A stretch of DNA of 64,000 bases, taken from contig NZ_SJPX01000006.1 in the NCBI RefSeq assembly GCF_007860175.1, forward strand, positions 622,074 through 686,073, written 5' to 3'. Under the pieces are notes generated by a model. That model was given only the letters and a program-made list of their open reading frames with translations. It ran no database searches and was not told the origin of the DNA. This DNA is from Rubripirellula reticaptiva (lineage in GTDB: Bacteria > Planctomycetota > Planctomycetia > Pirellulales > Pirellulaceae). Both the position numbers and the translations under genes were made by a program. Below, piece after piece: positions 35,949-45,153 of the stretch; position 1 is the first letter of the stretch; every line of letters begins with the position of its first letter.

Positions 35949-37211
35949 TCACTTGGGAAGCCGAATCACGAACTTCGCGCCCCCCAATTCGCTTTCCGTA
36001 ACTGACACTTCGCCATTGAGACGGCGACAGATACGTCGGACCAAGGCTAACCCCAATCCGGATCCTGGTTCATCGTGTTTTGTTAGCCGAGTGAATGGCT
36101 TGAAGACTTCTTCGCGATCCGCTTTGGCAATCCCAGGACCATCGTCATCGACGGCGACCGTCATCAAATCGCTCTCCCGTGAAACGCTTAAAATGACCTT
36201 AGAACTTGCGTACTTGCCCGCATTGCTGACTAAGTTTCCAATCGCTCGCGAAAGCCCGGCTCGATAGGTCGTCATGTCAACCTCGGGTGAATCGGTTAAC
36301 TGAAATCGGATTTCGGGGTACAGAGGCGCATAAAGCGAGATTGCGTCGGCCGCCAAATCATTGACTTGCACGGTTTCGTAAGCAGCAGTTTCAGATCCCT
36401 CGTCGAGACGCGAGTAATCTAAAAGTTCACCAACCAAATCGTCGAGTCGATCGGTGGCTTCGTCAATCGACTCGAGTCGTTGCTGGCGTTTCGTTTCGCT
36501 GTCGGCAGTACGAACTAACTCAGTTGCAAACTTGATTCGAGCCAGCGGAGTGCGGAGTTCGTGCGATACTGCTTGCAACAATTCCTTTTGCGATCGCAGC
36601 AGCGATTCAACACGCTCGGCCATTTTGTTGAAAGCACCGACAATTGGCAGTGCACGTTTCCGCTTGCCTTCGTTGATCCGCGCCGAAAAGTCGCCGTCCG
36701 TGATCGCGATCGCTGTTTTTTCGACGATTCGGAATTGGCGTGCGATCGGCCGTAACAGAACGGCTATCGCTCCCGCTACCAAAAGAAAGACGCTGCCCAA
36801 ACCTAACAAAACATCGCTATGCGTTGGGCCAGCGAACCGAGGCAACGGACCAAGTTCGACAAGCAACTCGGTTTCCGGTAACGCAACATCGATCTTGTTG
36901 CCGTTTAGAACGGCTTCACCAAGGTCGACTCTCGCCGACATCGCCGAAGTCATGCGACGCTCTGAACGTTTTACGATGTTCACGGGATATGCGAATCGCG
37001 ACCGTACTTCAGCCATTGTCCGCTCAAAATTGTCATTACCCCCTTCGACAATATCGTCGCGAGCCGACAACGCGCCTCCGCTTAGCGCATGTTCAATGAC
37101 GGCAATGTTCTCGGTCTCCGTCGTTCCACGAAACACGTAAGCTTGAATCACCCAGGCGATGAAAAGGATCAGAATCACGCCGAGATAGAAACGGATGAAC
37201 AGTCGCGTCAT
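35949..37211 (-). CDS. Sensor histidine kinase, RstB/CpxA-like
   Basis: A 420-residue inner-membrane sensor kinase. TM1 is at residues 8-27, a periplasmic domain covers 28-130, TM2 is at about 133-153, then HAMP (154-205), the dimerisation helix with phospho-acceptor His217 in VSHELRTPL, and a HATPase domain with N-box NLVSNAGKYA, G1 DDDGPGI and G2 GSGLGLALV. The small periplasmic domain and opening MTRLFIRFYL resemble RstB. Its start overlaps the response-regulator stop by four bases (ATGA, 37208-37211). The signal sensed is unknown; its place between ion and envelope genes suggests an ion or envelope cue. It ends 18 bases before an A/T-rich gene-poor stretch. Confidence 0.92.
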   Translation of the reverse strand: MTRLFIRFYLGVILILFIAWVIQAYVFRGTTETENIAVIEHALSGGALSARDDIVEGGNDNFERTMAEVRSRFAYPVNIVKRSERRMTSAMSARVDLGEAVLNGNKIDVALPETELLVELGPLPRFAGPTHSDVLLGLGSVFLLVAGAIAVLLRPIARQFRIVEKTAIAITDGDFSARINEGKRKRALPIVGAFNKMAERVESLLRSQKELLQAVSHELRTPLARIKFATELVRTADSETKRQQRLESIDEATDRLDDLVGELLDYSRLDEGSETAAYETVQVNDLAADAISLYAPLYPEIRFQLTDSPEVDMTTYRAGLSRAIGNLVSNAGKYASSKVILSVSRESDLMTVAVDDDGPGIAKADREEVFKPFTRLTKHDEPGSGLGLALVRRICRRLNGEVSVTESELGGAKFVIRLPK

Positions 37212-37915
37212 ACCGGTTTTGCCATCAAGTAACCGACGCCGCGAATCGACTTTATCCGAGTCGGCTGATTCGGGTCATCATTGAGCTTACGCCGCAACCG
37301 CGAAATCCGCAGATCAATCGATCGATCCAAGCCGTCATAGGGAAATTCCAACAAGTCGATGTAAACCTGTTTGCGTTGCACGATTGTTCCCGCACGTAAT
37401 GCCAAGTAGTACAACAAGTCATACTCAGCCGTCGTCAGATCGACGTTCTCACCCGCAACAAGGACACTTCGGCTGGCAGGTTCGATCGTCAGATCACCAA
37501 CTTCGATGACACTGTCAGCAGTCACAAGGTCAGAGGATGACGACGACGTGGTATCACCGCGCCGCAGATGGACTTTCAGTCTCGCCAAGAGCGCGCGGGG
37601 TCGAACTGGTTTCGCAACAAAATCGTCAGCGCCGACTTCTAACGCAATTACCTCGTCGATCTCTTCGCCACGAGCGGTTAAGACGATGATCGGCCCGGTA
37701 AACTTTGGACGCACTGATCGGCAGACGTTGAAGCCATCGGTTCCCGGCAAGCCAATGTCCAAGACGACTGCGTCAAATTTTCCACTCTCGATTCTGTTAA
37801 TCGCGGCGTTTCCGTTCGTTTCAACGGTCACGTCGAAGCCATGCTCCGACAAAAACTCGCGCACCATTTCCGCAAGCAGTAGGTCATCTTCGACAAGCAG
37901 CAAATGATGGATCAA
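37208..37915 (-). CDS. OmpR-family response regulator, RstA-like
   Basis: A 235-residue regulator starting at TTG 37915, which is placed directly before the receiver domain and follows an AGAG site by eight bases; the frame is open further up, but upstream residues do not match the family. The receiver domain has acidic pocket Glu9-Asp10-Asp11, phospho-acceptor Asp53 in VVLDIGLPG and the switch lysine in FVAKPVRP. The DNA-binding winged helix has TTAEYDLLYYLA, VYIDLLEFPYDGLDRSIDLRISRLRRKL and GVGYLMA. A serine run (SSSSSD) marks the linker. It is coupled to the kinase gene by ATGA overlap and should receive its phosphate. Confidence 0.92.
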   Translation of the reverse strand: MIHHLLLVEDDLLLAEMVREFLSEHGFDVTVETNGNAAINRIESGKFDAVVLDIGLPGTDGFNVCRSVRPKFTGPIIVLTARGEEIDEVIALEVGADDFVAKPVRPRALLARLKVHLRRGDTTSSSSSDLVTADSVIEVGDLTIEPASRSVLVAGENVDLTTAEYDLLYYLALRAGTIVQRKQVYIDLLEFPYDGLDRSIDLRISRLRRKLNDDPNQPTRIKSIRGVGYLMAKPV

Positions 37916-38102
37916 CGGACGACTCTCTAATTTGTATTCTTGCGGTCTCTGCCATTCTAGCTCAAACCAACACCGACAGCATCTTGCAGTACACCTGGAT
38001 CCAACTGCGTTTCGAAATCGCCAAGAACTATCGAGAGTCGCAGACCACACAGCAAAGATTCAAACGGAGAATCTCGTTTTGTGGACGCGATGATTCATTC
38101 AA

Positions 38103-39761
38103 TTAGCTTGCCAGACTATCGAGGCGACTCTCAGATTCGGCGTCGCCGTTTGCACCAGTATTCGATTCACCACCGAAACGGCCCGCCGTTTCGGTGCGAT
38201 CAAATTCGTTTACTCGACCTGATTTTCTCGCAGCGTGAGGGGGTTTTCCGTTCAACAACCAGCCTATCGGCGTGTGACGAACCAACAACTGGTAGCTCAA
38301 AAGTAGAACGCCGCTCGTGACTACGCAAACCAGCGGGAACTTGATGAAAGGAGAGACGTTCCAGTCACGCACCCAGGCCTGAACGAGGATCACCAAAGGT
38401 AAGTGGACGAGGTACAGCCAATACGACGCATCCGACAAGTAACGCATTGCCTTACTAGGCTTTGAAAGAAAGCGACGAAACACTCCCATCAATGCAAACG
38501 AAAGCATCCAAACGTACGATGCCTGAACAAACACGGAAACGAATCGCCCCAGACCATTGGTTTCTTGGCTCGACATCAGTCCGACTGGAAAAAGCACGAA
38601 CAGACACAGCGGAATCGTCCAAGCCCACCGTCGCCCCATCACCCCCTCATCATCACGTGCGTCAAAGTACATCGCACCAAATCCAAAGAAGATTGCGTAG
38701 TACGCTAGCACGGACGGCATCGGCAACAATCCAATCGATGTATCGGGACCAAAATTCAACTCGCCTCGGCCCATGAACGCTTGCGGAATCATCGTGATCG
38801 GAATCAACCAGAGATAGCTTCCAGTAGAAACCGACATCCAACGGGGCGGTGGAGGCACACCAAGACTTCGTCCCGCACTCAACAGAATGGCGAACCCTAT
38901 GACCAACCAACACAGAAACCACAAGAACCAGAGGTGCCCGAACAGCGGAATGTTAGTCAGCGCCGCAATCACACCAGCACCGCTGGCTGGTCGCTGTGGC
39001 GTCGAGGTCTTAGTGGCCAATCCGTCATCATTAACTTCGGGTAAGAGTTCCGCAATTTCACGTCGGCCAGTCGCCACAGACTTCTGATCAACATCGATTC
39101 CGATCAGTCCGCCGACCCACTTCGTCACACCGTCGGGTGCGGCCAACATATCGCGAACCGATTCGCCGCGATGGTTCCTTGCCAGAACATCCGCACCGTT
39201 TTCGATCAGTAACTCGGCCGCCTCGGCCTCGCCAAAGAGTGCAGCCAACATTAACGGAGTCACTCCGTCTTTGTCGGGAAACTCGACATCTACATCTTCG
39301 CCAAGCAAGGTTTTCATGCGATCGATATCACCATGCGCCGCCGACATGCGCAGATCCGCAGTCGTCGAATCCGCGGCCGCAACCGCGGTTGATTCGTTGT
39401 TGCCGCTGACCATGCTTGAAACGATCCAGGTAGCCGGAATGATCGTGAACATGCCAATCAACATCGGAACGAAGATGCGTTTAAAGCGATGCGCAAGCAG
39501 CGACTGCATCCCCCGCTTGCGAAACAGCATCATCGTGAAGAAGCCGCTAATCAAAAAGAACAACGGCATACGAAACCCGTGAATCGACGCCATCAAAATG
39601 GCGAACACGTCGCTCGACTGAGTGTCCTTGACTGCCCAAAAACCGGGCCCCGGAATAAACGAGATCGATGCATGCAAAGCAATCCCTAACAGCATGGCGA
39701 CCGCACGCAGAGCGTCAAAATCGTGGCGTCGAGAGTCGTTCGCGAGCGTGTTGTTTGACAT
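38103..39761 (-). CDS. Acyltransferase-3 membrane protein with inserted ankyrin repeats
   Basis: A 552-residue membrane protein. The acyltransferase-3/OpgC core begins FDALRAVAMLLGIALHASISF with the catalytic-type His30, then HGFRMPLFFLISGFFTMML and RFKRIFVPMLIGMF. After the third helix an insertion covers residues about 118-270. In it residues 134-215 form ankyrin repeats (MSAAHGDIDRMKTLL, DKDGVTPLMLAALFGEAEAAELLIENGAD, RNHRGESVRDML). The membrane part resumes with HLWFLWFLCWLVIGFAILL and about seven more helices. By helix counting the ankyrin loop lies outside the cytoplasm. The enzyme probably O-acylates a glycan; the ankyrins may bind a partner or the substrate. It ends with a hydrophilic tail. 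It is 52 bases before the RR upstream region. Confidence 0.87.
   Translation of the reverse strand: MSNNTLANDSRRHDFDALRAVAMLLGIALHASISFIPGPGFWAVKDTQSSDVFAILMASIHGFRMPLFFLISGFFTMMLFRKRGMQSLLAHRFKRIFVPMLIGMFTIIPATWIVSSMVSGNNESTAVAAADSTTADLRMSAAHGDIDRMKTLLGEDVDVEFPDKDGVTPLMLAALFGEAEAAELLIENGADVLARNHRGESVRDMLAAPDGVTKWVGGLIGIDVDQKSVATGRREIAELLPEVNDDGLATKTSTPQRPASGAGVIAALTNIPLFGHLWFLWFLCWLVIGFAILLSAGRSLGVPPPPRWMSVSTGSYLWLIPITMIPQAFMGRGELNFGPDTSIGLLPMPSVLAYYAIFFGFGAMYFDARDDEGVMGRRWAWTIPLCLFVLFPVGLMSSQETNGLGRFVSVFVQASYVWMLSFALMGVFRRFLSKPSKAMRYLSDASYWLYLVHLPLVILVQAWVRDWNVSPFIKFPLVCVVTSGVLLLSYQLLVRHTPIGWLLNGKPPHAARKSGRVNEFDRTETAGRFGGESNTGANGDAESESRLDSLAS
38171..38196 (+). repeat. Perfect 11-bp palindrome inside the acyltransferase gene
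   Basis: An 11-base arm CACCGAAACGG at 38171-38181, a four-base CCCG spacer and the exact complement at 38186-38196. It lies in the 3' coding end of the acyltransferase gene, in its hydrophilic tail. No T run follows on either side, so it is not a standard terminator. It may be an mRNA stability hairpin, a protein site or chance. Confidence 0.6.
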
Positions 39762-39880
39762 ACCGGATCAGATTCCAATTTCTTTCAATCTCTCTCGAAC
39801 AGGGCCGAGTTCAATTTATGACTAACAGCAACGAATCCGTCGCTAGCGAGCCGAATTCGGTTTGGCTTCTTGTCATTCTT

Positions 39881-41266
39881 TCATTTTTTCGAGGAACCGA
39901 CAGAGCGGGCTGGCGACTGACCCGCGGTGGTTGGTTCGTCCTGGGTGAGACAGTAGATTTTCGTCAACGTGCGGATCAATAGCTTGCCATCAACGACACT
40001 CGGCGTTGCGATACAAAGCTCGTCGAGTGGGTTCGTGTTTAGGATTTCAAATTCCGGCCCCGCCTTGATCACATAAGTTAGTCCGTCCTCACTTAAACAA
40101 AACACTTTACCGCCATAGGCCCAAGGCGAAGCGGTAAAGGATCCTTTCGGTGAAAAACGTTGCTTGCCGTATATCTCTTTTCCAGTAAGCGCACTGTGAC
40201 AAGTCATAAAGCCTTGATCGTAGACCGTGTACAAGTAATCGCCGTAGACAATTTGCGTCGTGTTGTACGCTGATGCTTGCGGTTGATACCACTGGATGAA
40301 TTCACTGTTCTTAAAATTACCTTCGAGAGCAATTTTTCCGCTCGCCCCTGGACGAATTGCAAACGTGGGACGGTGAGCGTCACCAACATAGCCAGATGAT
40401 AGGTAACACAATCCGTGGGCTGCGAACGGCGATGGGATGACCAGGATCGACATGTCGCCGTCGAAACTCCACAATTCTTCGCCATCGAGTGAATAGCTTC
40501 GATTGACACGTTGCCCCGGGACAACGAGCTCTGTTCGAACGTTGTTTTGCCAGACGAACGGTGTGGCCCAAGACATCGTTTCCGCACGTGCGGTTCGCCA
40601 ACGCTCATTGCCCGTTTTTGAGTCAAAGGAAGCGACCCACGATTCCTCTTTGTTGTCGTAAACGACGATCACTTGGCCATCGTGAACCACAGGCGACGAG
40701 GCCGCACCATAGTCCATGTTTGTTTTCTTTGGTTCGATCGGCTTGGACCAAACCAGCTTGCCATCAAGGCTATAGCAATAAAGACCAAGATCACCAAACA
40801 AGACAAACAACCGCTCGCCGTCTGTCGCCGGAGTCTCGGCTGCGTAAGAACTTTTCGGATGCCGAGGCACAACAGGACGTCCTGTGTGTGCCTCGTGCTG
40901 CCAAAGCTTGGCCCCGCTATTCAGATCAAAGCAATAAACCATCCAGTGGTGAATGCCCTGGGCTGGATCACGCACGCCCTCGCCAAGATACAGCCCGCTC
41001 TGTGGCTTGATGCCCTGCTCGTCGGCTACCACCGACGAAACAAAGACGCGGTGCCCCACCACTATCGGGCTGCCCCAACCTTGACCCGGCACATCAGAAA
41101 TCCACGCGACGTTTTTGCTGTCATTCCATCGTGCGGGTAGGCTCGGATGGTCTGCTGCGACTCCTGTCGCGTCAGCACCGCGAAATCGCGTGAAGTCGTC
41201 GGCGATTAAGCCCGCGAACGGGCACAGCGATGCAAACACAAAGATTTGCAATCCAAGCTTCACCAT
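39881..41266 (-). CDS. Exported PQQ-like beta-propeller protein (second)
   Basis: About 461 residues from ATG 41266, with AGGAA ten bases upstream; the open frame continues to 41476 but the signal peptide (MVKLGLQIFVFASLCPFAGLI) supports the shorter form. The mature protein starts DDFTRFRGADATGVA and has propeller blades with the usual W-docking repeats (GAKLWQHEAHTG, GKLVWSKPIE, GNERWRTARAE, GEELWSFDGD). Such propellers bind PQQ in quinoprotein dehydrogenases, but the catalytic Ca2+/PQQ residues are not evident. Function unknown. It lies alone and is not close to the copy at 18566. A glycine/serine tail ends the protein. Confidence 0.85.
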   Translation of the reverse strand: MVKLGLQIFVFASLCPFAGLIADDFTRFRGADATGVAADHPSLPARWNDSKNVAWISDVPGQGWGSPIVVGHRVFVSSVVADEQGIKPQSGLYLGEGVRDPAQGIHHWMVYCFDLNSGAKLWQHEAHTGRPVVPRHPKSSYAAETPATDGERLFVLFGDLGLYCYSLDGKLVWSKPIEPKKTNMDYGAASSPVVHDGQVIVVYDNKEESWVASFDSKTGNERWRTARAETMSWATPFVWQNNVRTELVVPGQRVNRSYSLDGEELWSFDGDMSILVIPSPFAAHGLCYLSSGYVGDAHRPTFAIRPGASGKIALEGNFKNSEFIQWYQPQASAYNTTQIVYGDYLYTVYDQGFMTCHSALTGKEIYGKQRFSPKGSFTASPWAYGGKVFCLSEDGLTYVIKAGPEFEILNTNPLDELCIATPSVVDGKLLIRTLTKIYCLTQDEPTTAGQSPARSVGSSKK

Positions 41267-41606
41267 AAAAAAGATTCCTTTATTCGGCCTGAGTAACGCG
41301 TAAGTCGATCGAAGCGCACCCTGCGACCTGAACCAACTGTTCCCTATCATCACACGAATGGGCGAACACGAAACAGTACCTTTTTGTATCGCATTGTTTC
41401 GATCGAGTAGACGTCGTAGGACTTGGGCCACGCGAGCGCGTCGACACGGGGGGCCCCATCTTACCCGGAATATCAAAATGGCTCGTATTCCGATGGATCA
41501 GATCACCATGTGCATTGCTGATGCTTGGGAGTCCTGTGTAATATCTGTTTGGTCACGTCAAGACTGACCAATTGGAAGTACGGATGCATTTGGCAGGAGG
41601 CCAAAA
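41267..41606. other. Divergent region before the giant MscS gene
   Basis: About 340 bases between the PQQ-like gene (minus) and the giant MscS gene (plus). It contains the extension of the PQQ frame up to 41476, an A/T-rich part near 41380, a run of five G at about 41450 and the AGGAGG ribosome site (41595-41600). It must hold both promoters. No further gene seen. Confidence 0.4.
41595..41600 (+). promoter_or_regulatory. Ribosome binding site deciding the MscS start
   Basis: AGGAGG six bases before TTG 41607. It is the only strong site in the region and shows that the giant channel begins with a TTG codon. Confidence 0.85.
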
Positions 41607-44600
41607 TTGAAGACTTGGACGCAATCGAAGTGGTTTTTCGCAACGCTATTGGCTTTCGCGTGTGCAGTTGCTAGCGGTAAAAGTCTGGCTGACGGTCCAG
41701 TTGAGCCTCCCACCAGTTCGCCCCAGCCCCCCCAGTCGACCGGCGTGATCACGGTAGAGCAGATCGAGCGGGCGATGGCTGAACTAGAACAGAGTTCCGA
41801 CGTCGCCGCCGACGTGAAGGTGCAATCGCTCGAAAACTATCGTGCCACGCTGAGTAACCTGCATTCGGCTGCCGACAGCGACACTCGCTTGAAAGCTCTG
41901 GTCGCCGAAGCGGAATCCGTATCGACGCGATCCGAACAGTTGAAAAACCAACGGACTGATTTAAAGAACAAGAAACCTGACCTCAGCGAATCGCTGGCGT
42001 TGATGGAACTTGAGCAGTTGTTGCCAACCGCGGAATTGCAACTCTCTGGATTCAGAAAAGCAAAACAGGACGCGGAGGCCGAACTGCAATCTCGCGCCGC
42101 CCGCCGCAAGGAAATCCGGGCTCGCATGGCGATCATTCAAGACAAGATCGCGGTCGCATCGTCGCAACTTAAGGCTTTGCAGGTCGCCGAACCTTCGCCA
42201 CAAAGTCAAGCGTTGGCAGCGAGATTGTTGACGCGACGGATGACGCTTGAGAAAGAGACGCCCGCCTTAGAAGGCGAGCTCGCCAAATACGATGCCGAGG
42301 AAGCTGCAGATCTTGTCCGTTTGCAAATCGAAGTTGCGAACCTGAGCGCGACGCACACGGAAAAAACGATTGCCCTGTTGCAACAACGAATCAATGCGGC
42401 ACGTGAAGCTGCAGCGGCTGAATCTGTTCGGATGGCGCGACGTGAAGCGATCTCTGCCGACCCGGCATTAAAAATCTATGCAGCGGAGAACCAAGCTCTC
42501 GCGGAAACAGCAAAGAACGTTGCCGAGGAACTAGCTCAGACCGACAAATTGCTGTCCGCCGCTACGGATGTCTATGGTGGGTTGGTTCGACAGTTTTCCA
42601 ACACTCGCAAGAAGGTCGACTCCGTTGGTTTGACCAGTTCTGTGGGCGCGTTACTGAGAAAGGAAATGACGACACTGCCGGACGTCGGTGAGCGACGTGC
42701 CGCAGTTGCCGATCGCCAAAAACGGATCAACGACACTCAGTTCGCGATGTTCGAATACGAAGAGGCTCAAGAAGAGCTTTCCAAAATGGACGAAACCATC
42801 GGAAAGATTCTTTACGAAGCCAAAAAGGACTCGTCTAAAAACGTAGTGTTGCTTGAATCAGCCGCTCGCGATTTGATGATGCGCAAACGCGAATATCTAG
42901 TCGACTTGGTCCGAAGCACGGGCCAGTACTTTGACAAGTTGATTGAACTGGACACCGTCGACCAGCAAATTATCAAATTAGAATCCGAATACGAAAAGTA
43001 CATCGACCAACGAGTGCTATGGATCCGAAGTGGGCAACCATTGACCGCGGGAGTTCAGATCGAAGACTCGGCCAAATGGTTGCTTTCGACTGGTAAGTGG
43101 AAAGAAGCCGGGACATTACTACTCGCCGACGCTCGTCGCTATGTGGTATTGTACGTGTTGAGTTTTTCGCTGATCGGACTGCTGTTGGTTCGCGGAAAGT
43201 CTACTCGACGAACCATTCGGCAGATCGGGGAAATGGCTGAAAAGGTCAATTGCCGTTCAATCGCACCGACACTTCGAGGCCTGTGGCTGACCGGGATCGT
43301 GTCGTTGATTTGGCCGCTGACCTGCTACTTTATCGGGTGGCGTCTGAGCCAGCACTTGGGCGAATCAGACTTTACGTCCGCCATTGGGCAAGGTCTAAAA
43401 GCAACCGCGATCATCTGGGCATCGATCGAACTGATTCGGCAAATCACACGTCCTAAAGGCGTCGGCGAATCTCATTTTCGCTGGCCAGTGAAGGTAACCA
43501 ATGCATTGCGGCACGAGGTCAAGATGTGCAGTGTCGTTGTCTTGCCCACCGTCTTTATCACGGCAACGCTGGTTTCTGGTGAAGGCGTTCACGAGCGTGG
43601 CGACGTACAACGTTTAGCCTTCATGTTCGGAATGGCGGTGATTGCGTTTGGTGTCTTTCGTCTGCTGCGGCCAGTCGGCGTTCTGCGTGAACACTTTGCG
43701 GTGAACCCAAACGGCATCGCCGCAAAGATCAAATACCTGTTTCCTCTCGCAGGAATCTCGTTGCCGGTATCGCTCGCTCTGTTAGCCGCAGCAGGATATT
43801 TCTATACCGCCCAGACACTGTTTTGGCGTTTGCTTGCCACCTGCTTGTTTGTGGCCACGTTGGTGGTGATGCGAGCGGTGCTGTACCGGATGCTGTTGCT
43901 TCGACGGCGCCACCTCAGCATGGAACAGTCTCGCGAACGCGCCGCCAATGCCAAGGCAATGGGCGAGGCAGGCGGTGATACTCAAACGGTCGCCGGCATC
44001 GTGACCGGAAACAAACAAGCCGACATCTCGGCTCACAGTCAGCAGTCGCGAAACCTCGTCAGCACCGCCATGACCGCAGCCTCGCTAGTCGGCATGTGGA
44101 TGATTTGGATCGGAGTCCTGCCCGCACTCAGCATGATTGGAAACTACCCGCTGTGGGGAAAATCAAATGTCGTTGCAACTGCCGAAGTCACAACGACACC
44201 AATGTTGCCGATGACGGCAACTGCTGGAACAGGCACCGCCACAGCCGCACCGATCGTTCCCGACGAAGCGAGCAGCGGTTCGGTCACCCTGTCTGACCTG
44301 GCGCTGGCGATCCTAATCATCGTTGTCACCGTGATGATGTTTCGCAACGGCCCCGGCTTGTTAGAAATTTCTGTTTTACAGCAGTTACCCTTAGAGGCCT
44401 CGGTGAGATATGCGATCACAACGCTTGTCAGCTATGTCATCATCATGGTCGGAACGATCGCTGCGTGCTCGACCATTGGATTGCAATGGTCACAGATTCA
44501 GTGGTTGGCCACGGCATTGACGTTCGGGTTGGCATTTGGATTGCAGGAGATGTTTGCCAACTTCGTTGCCGGCCTAATCATCTTGCTGGAACGTCCCATC

Positions 44601-45128
44601 CGTGTCGGTGACGTTGTAACCGTTGATGACGTGAGCGGTGTGGTGTCACGGATCCGCATTCGCGCGACCTCGATTACGAACTGGGATCGTAAAGAGTACG
44701 TCGTCCCCAACAAAGAATTCATTACCGGTCGACTGCTCAACTGGACGTTGTCGGACAAAGTAAACCGAATCGTTGTCGAAGTCGGTCTGGCCTACGGTGC
44801 CGATACTGAACTTGCCCGCGAATTGCTTTTGAAAGCAGCCAATGACCACCCCTTGGTCTTGAAAGATCCTGCGTCCGTCGCTTCTTTCGAAGGCTTTGGT
44901 GACAACTCGCTAAACCTGTTGTTGCGAGCGTTCTTGCCATCGCTAGACAATCGGTTACAAGTCATCACCGAGCTTCATACGGCAATCAATCGCTCATTCC
45001 GCGAAGCCGGATTGGAAATCGCATTCCCTCAACGAGACCTGCATATCCGAACCGTGACGAACGAGGCAAAGCTCATTCTCGATGCCGGAACACGCGACAA
45101 CACGATTGAGATTAGCGAAGCCGCATAG
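41607..45128 (+). CDS. Giant MscK-like mechanosensitive channel
   Basis: A 1173-residue channel beginning at TTG 41607 behind a strong AGGAGG. A Sec signal covers residues 1-28. Residues about 45-500 are a long periplasmic coiled-coil region (QRTDLKNKKPDL, RAARRKEIRARMAI and so on), as in MscK/MscM. Several helices follow from about 510, and the MscS domain starts near 920 with ATALTFGLAFGLQEMFANFV, LIILLERPIRVGDVV, and VPNKEFITGRLLNWTLSD. The last third ends with FPQRDLHIRTVTNEA. The channel opens on membrane tension to release solutes and ions. A linker of Thr/Gly/Ala (about 860-900) precedes the last helices. It converges with the aspartoacylase-like gene 26 bases away. A second MscS is at 59785-62211. 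Confidence 0.92.
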   Translation: MKTWTQSKWFFATLLAFACAVASGKSLADGPVEPPTSSPQPPQSTGVITVEQIERAMAELEQSSDVAADVKVQSLENYRATLSNLHSAADSDTRLKALVAEAESVSTRSEQLKNQRTDLKNKKPDLSESLALMELEQLLPTAELQLSGFRKAKQDAEAELQSRAARRKEIRARMAIIQDKIAVASSQLKALQVAEPSPQSQALAARLLTRRMTLEKETPALEGELAKYDAEEAADLVRLQIEVANLSATHTEKTIALLQQRINAAREAAAAESVRMARREAISADPALKIYAAENQALAETAKNVAEELAQTDKLLSAATDVYGGLVRQFSNTRKKVDSVGLTSSVGALLRKEMTTLPDVGERRAAVADRQKRINDTQFAMFEYEEAQEELSKMDETIGKILYEAKKDSSKNVVLLESAARDLMMRKREYLVDLVRSTGQYFDKLIELDTVDQQIIKLESEYEKYIDQRVLWIRSGQPLTAGVQIEDSAKWLLSTGKWKEAGTLLLADARRYVVLYVLSFSLIGLLLVRGKSTRRTIRQIGEMAEKVNCRSIAPTLRGLWLTGIVSLIWPLTCYFIGWRLSQHLGESDFTSAIGQGLKATAIIWASIELIRQITRPKGVGESHFRWPVKVTNALRHEVKMCSVVVLPTVFITATLVSGEGVHERGDVQRLAFMFGMAVIAFGVFRLLRPVGVLREHFAVNPNGIAAKIKYLFPLAGISLPVSLALLAAAGYFYTAQTLFWRLLATCLFVATLVVMRAVLYRMLLLRRRHLSMEQSRERAANAKAMGEAGGDTQTVAGIVTGNKQADISAHSQQSRNLVSTAMTAASLVGMWMIWIGVLPALSMIGNYPLWGKSNVVATAEVTTTPMLPMTATAGTGTATAAPIVPDEASSGSVTLSDLALAILIIVVTVMMFRNGPGLLEISVLQQLPLEASVRYAITTLVSYVIIMVGTIAACSTIGLQWSQIQWLATALTFGLAFGLQEMFANFVAGLIILLERPIRVGDVVTVDDVSGVVSRIRIRATSITNWDRKEYVVPNKEFITGRLLNWTLSDKVNRIVVEVGLAYGADTELARELLLKAANDHPLVLKDPASVASFEGFGDNSLNLLLRAFLPSLDNRLQVITELHTAINRSFREAGLEIAFPQRDLHIRTVTNEAKLILDAGTRDNTIEISEAA

Positions 45129-45153
45129 AGTATCAATGTCGCCAACCACCAAC

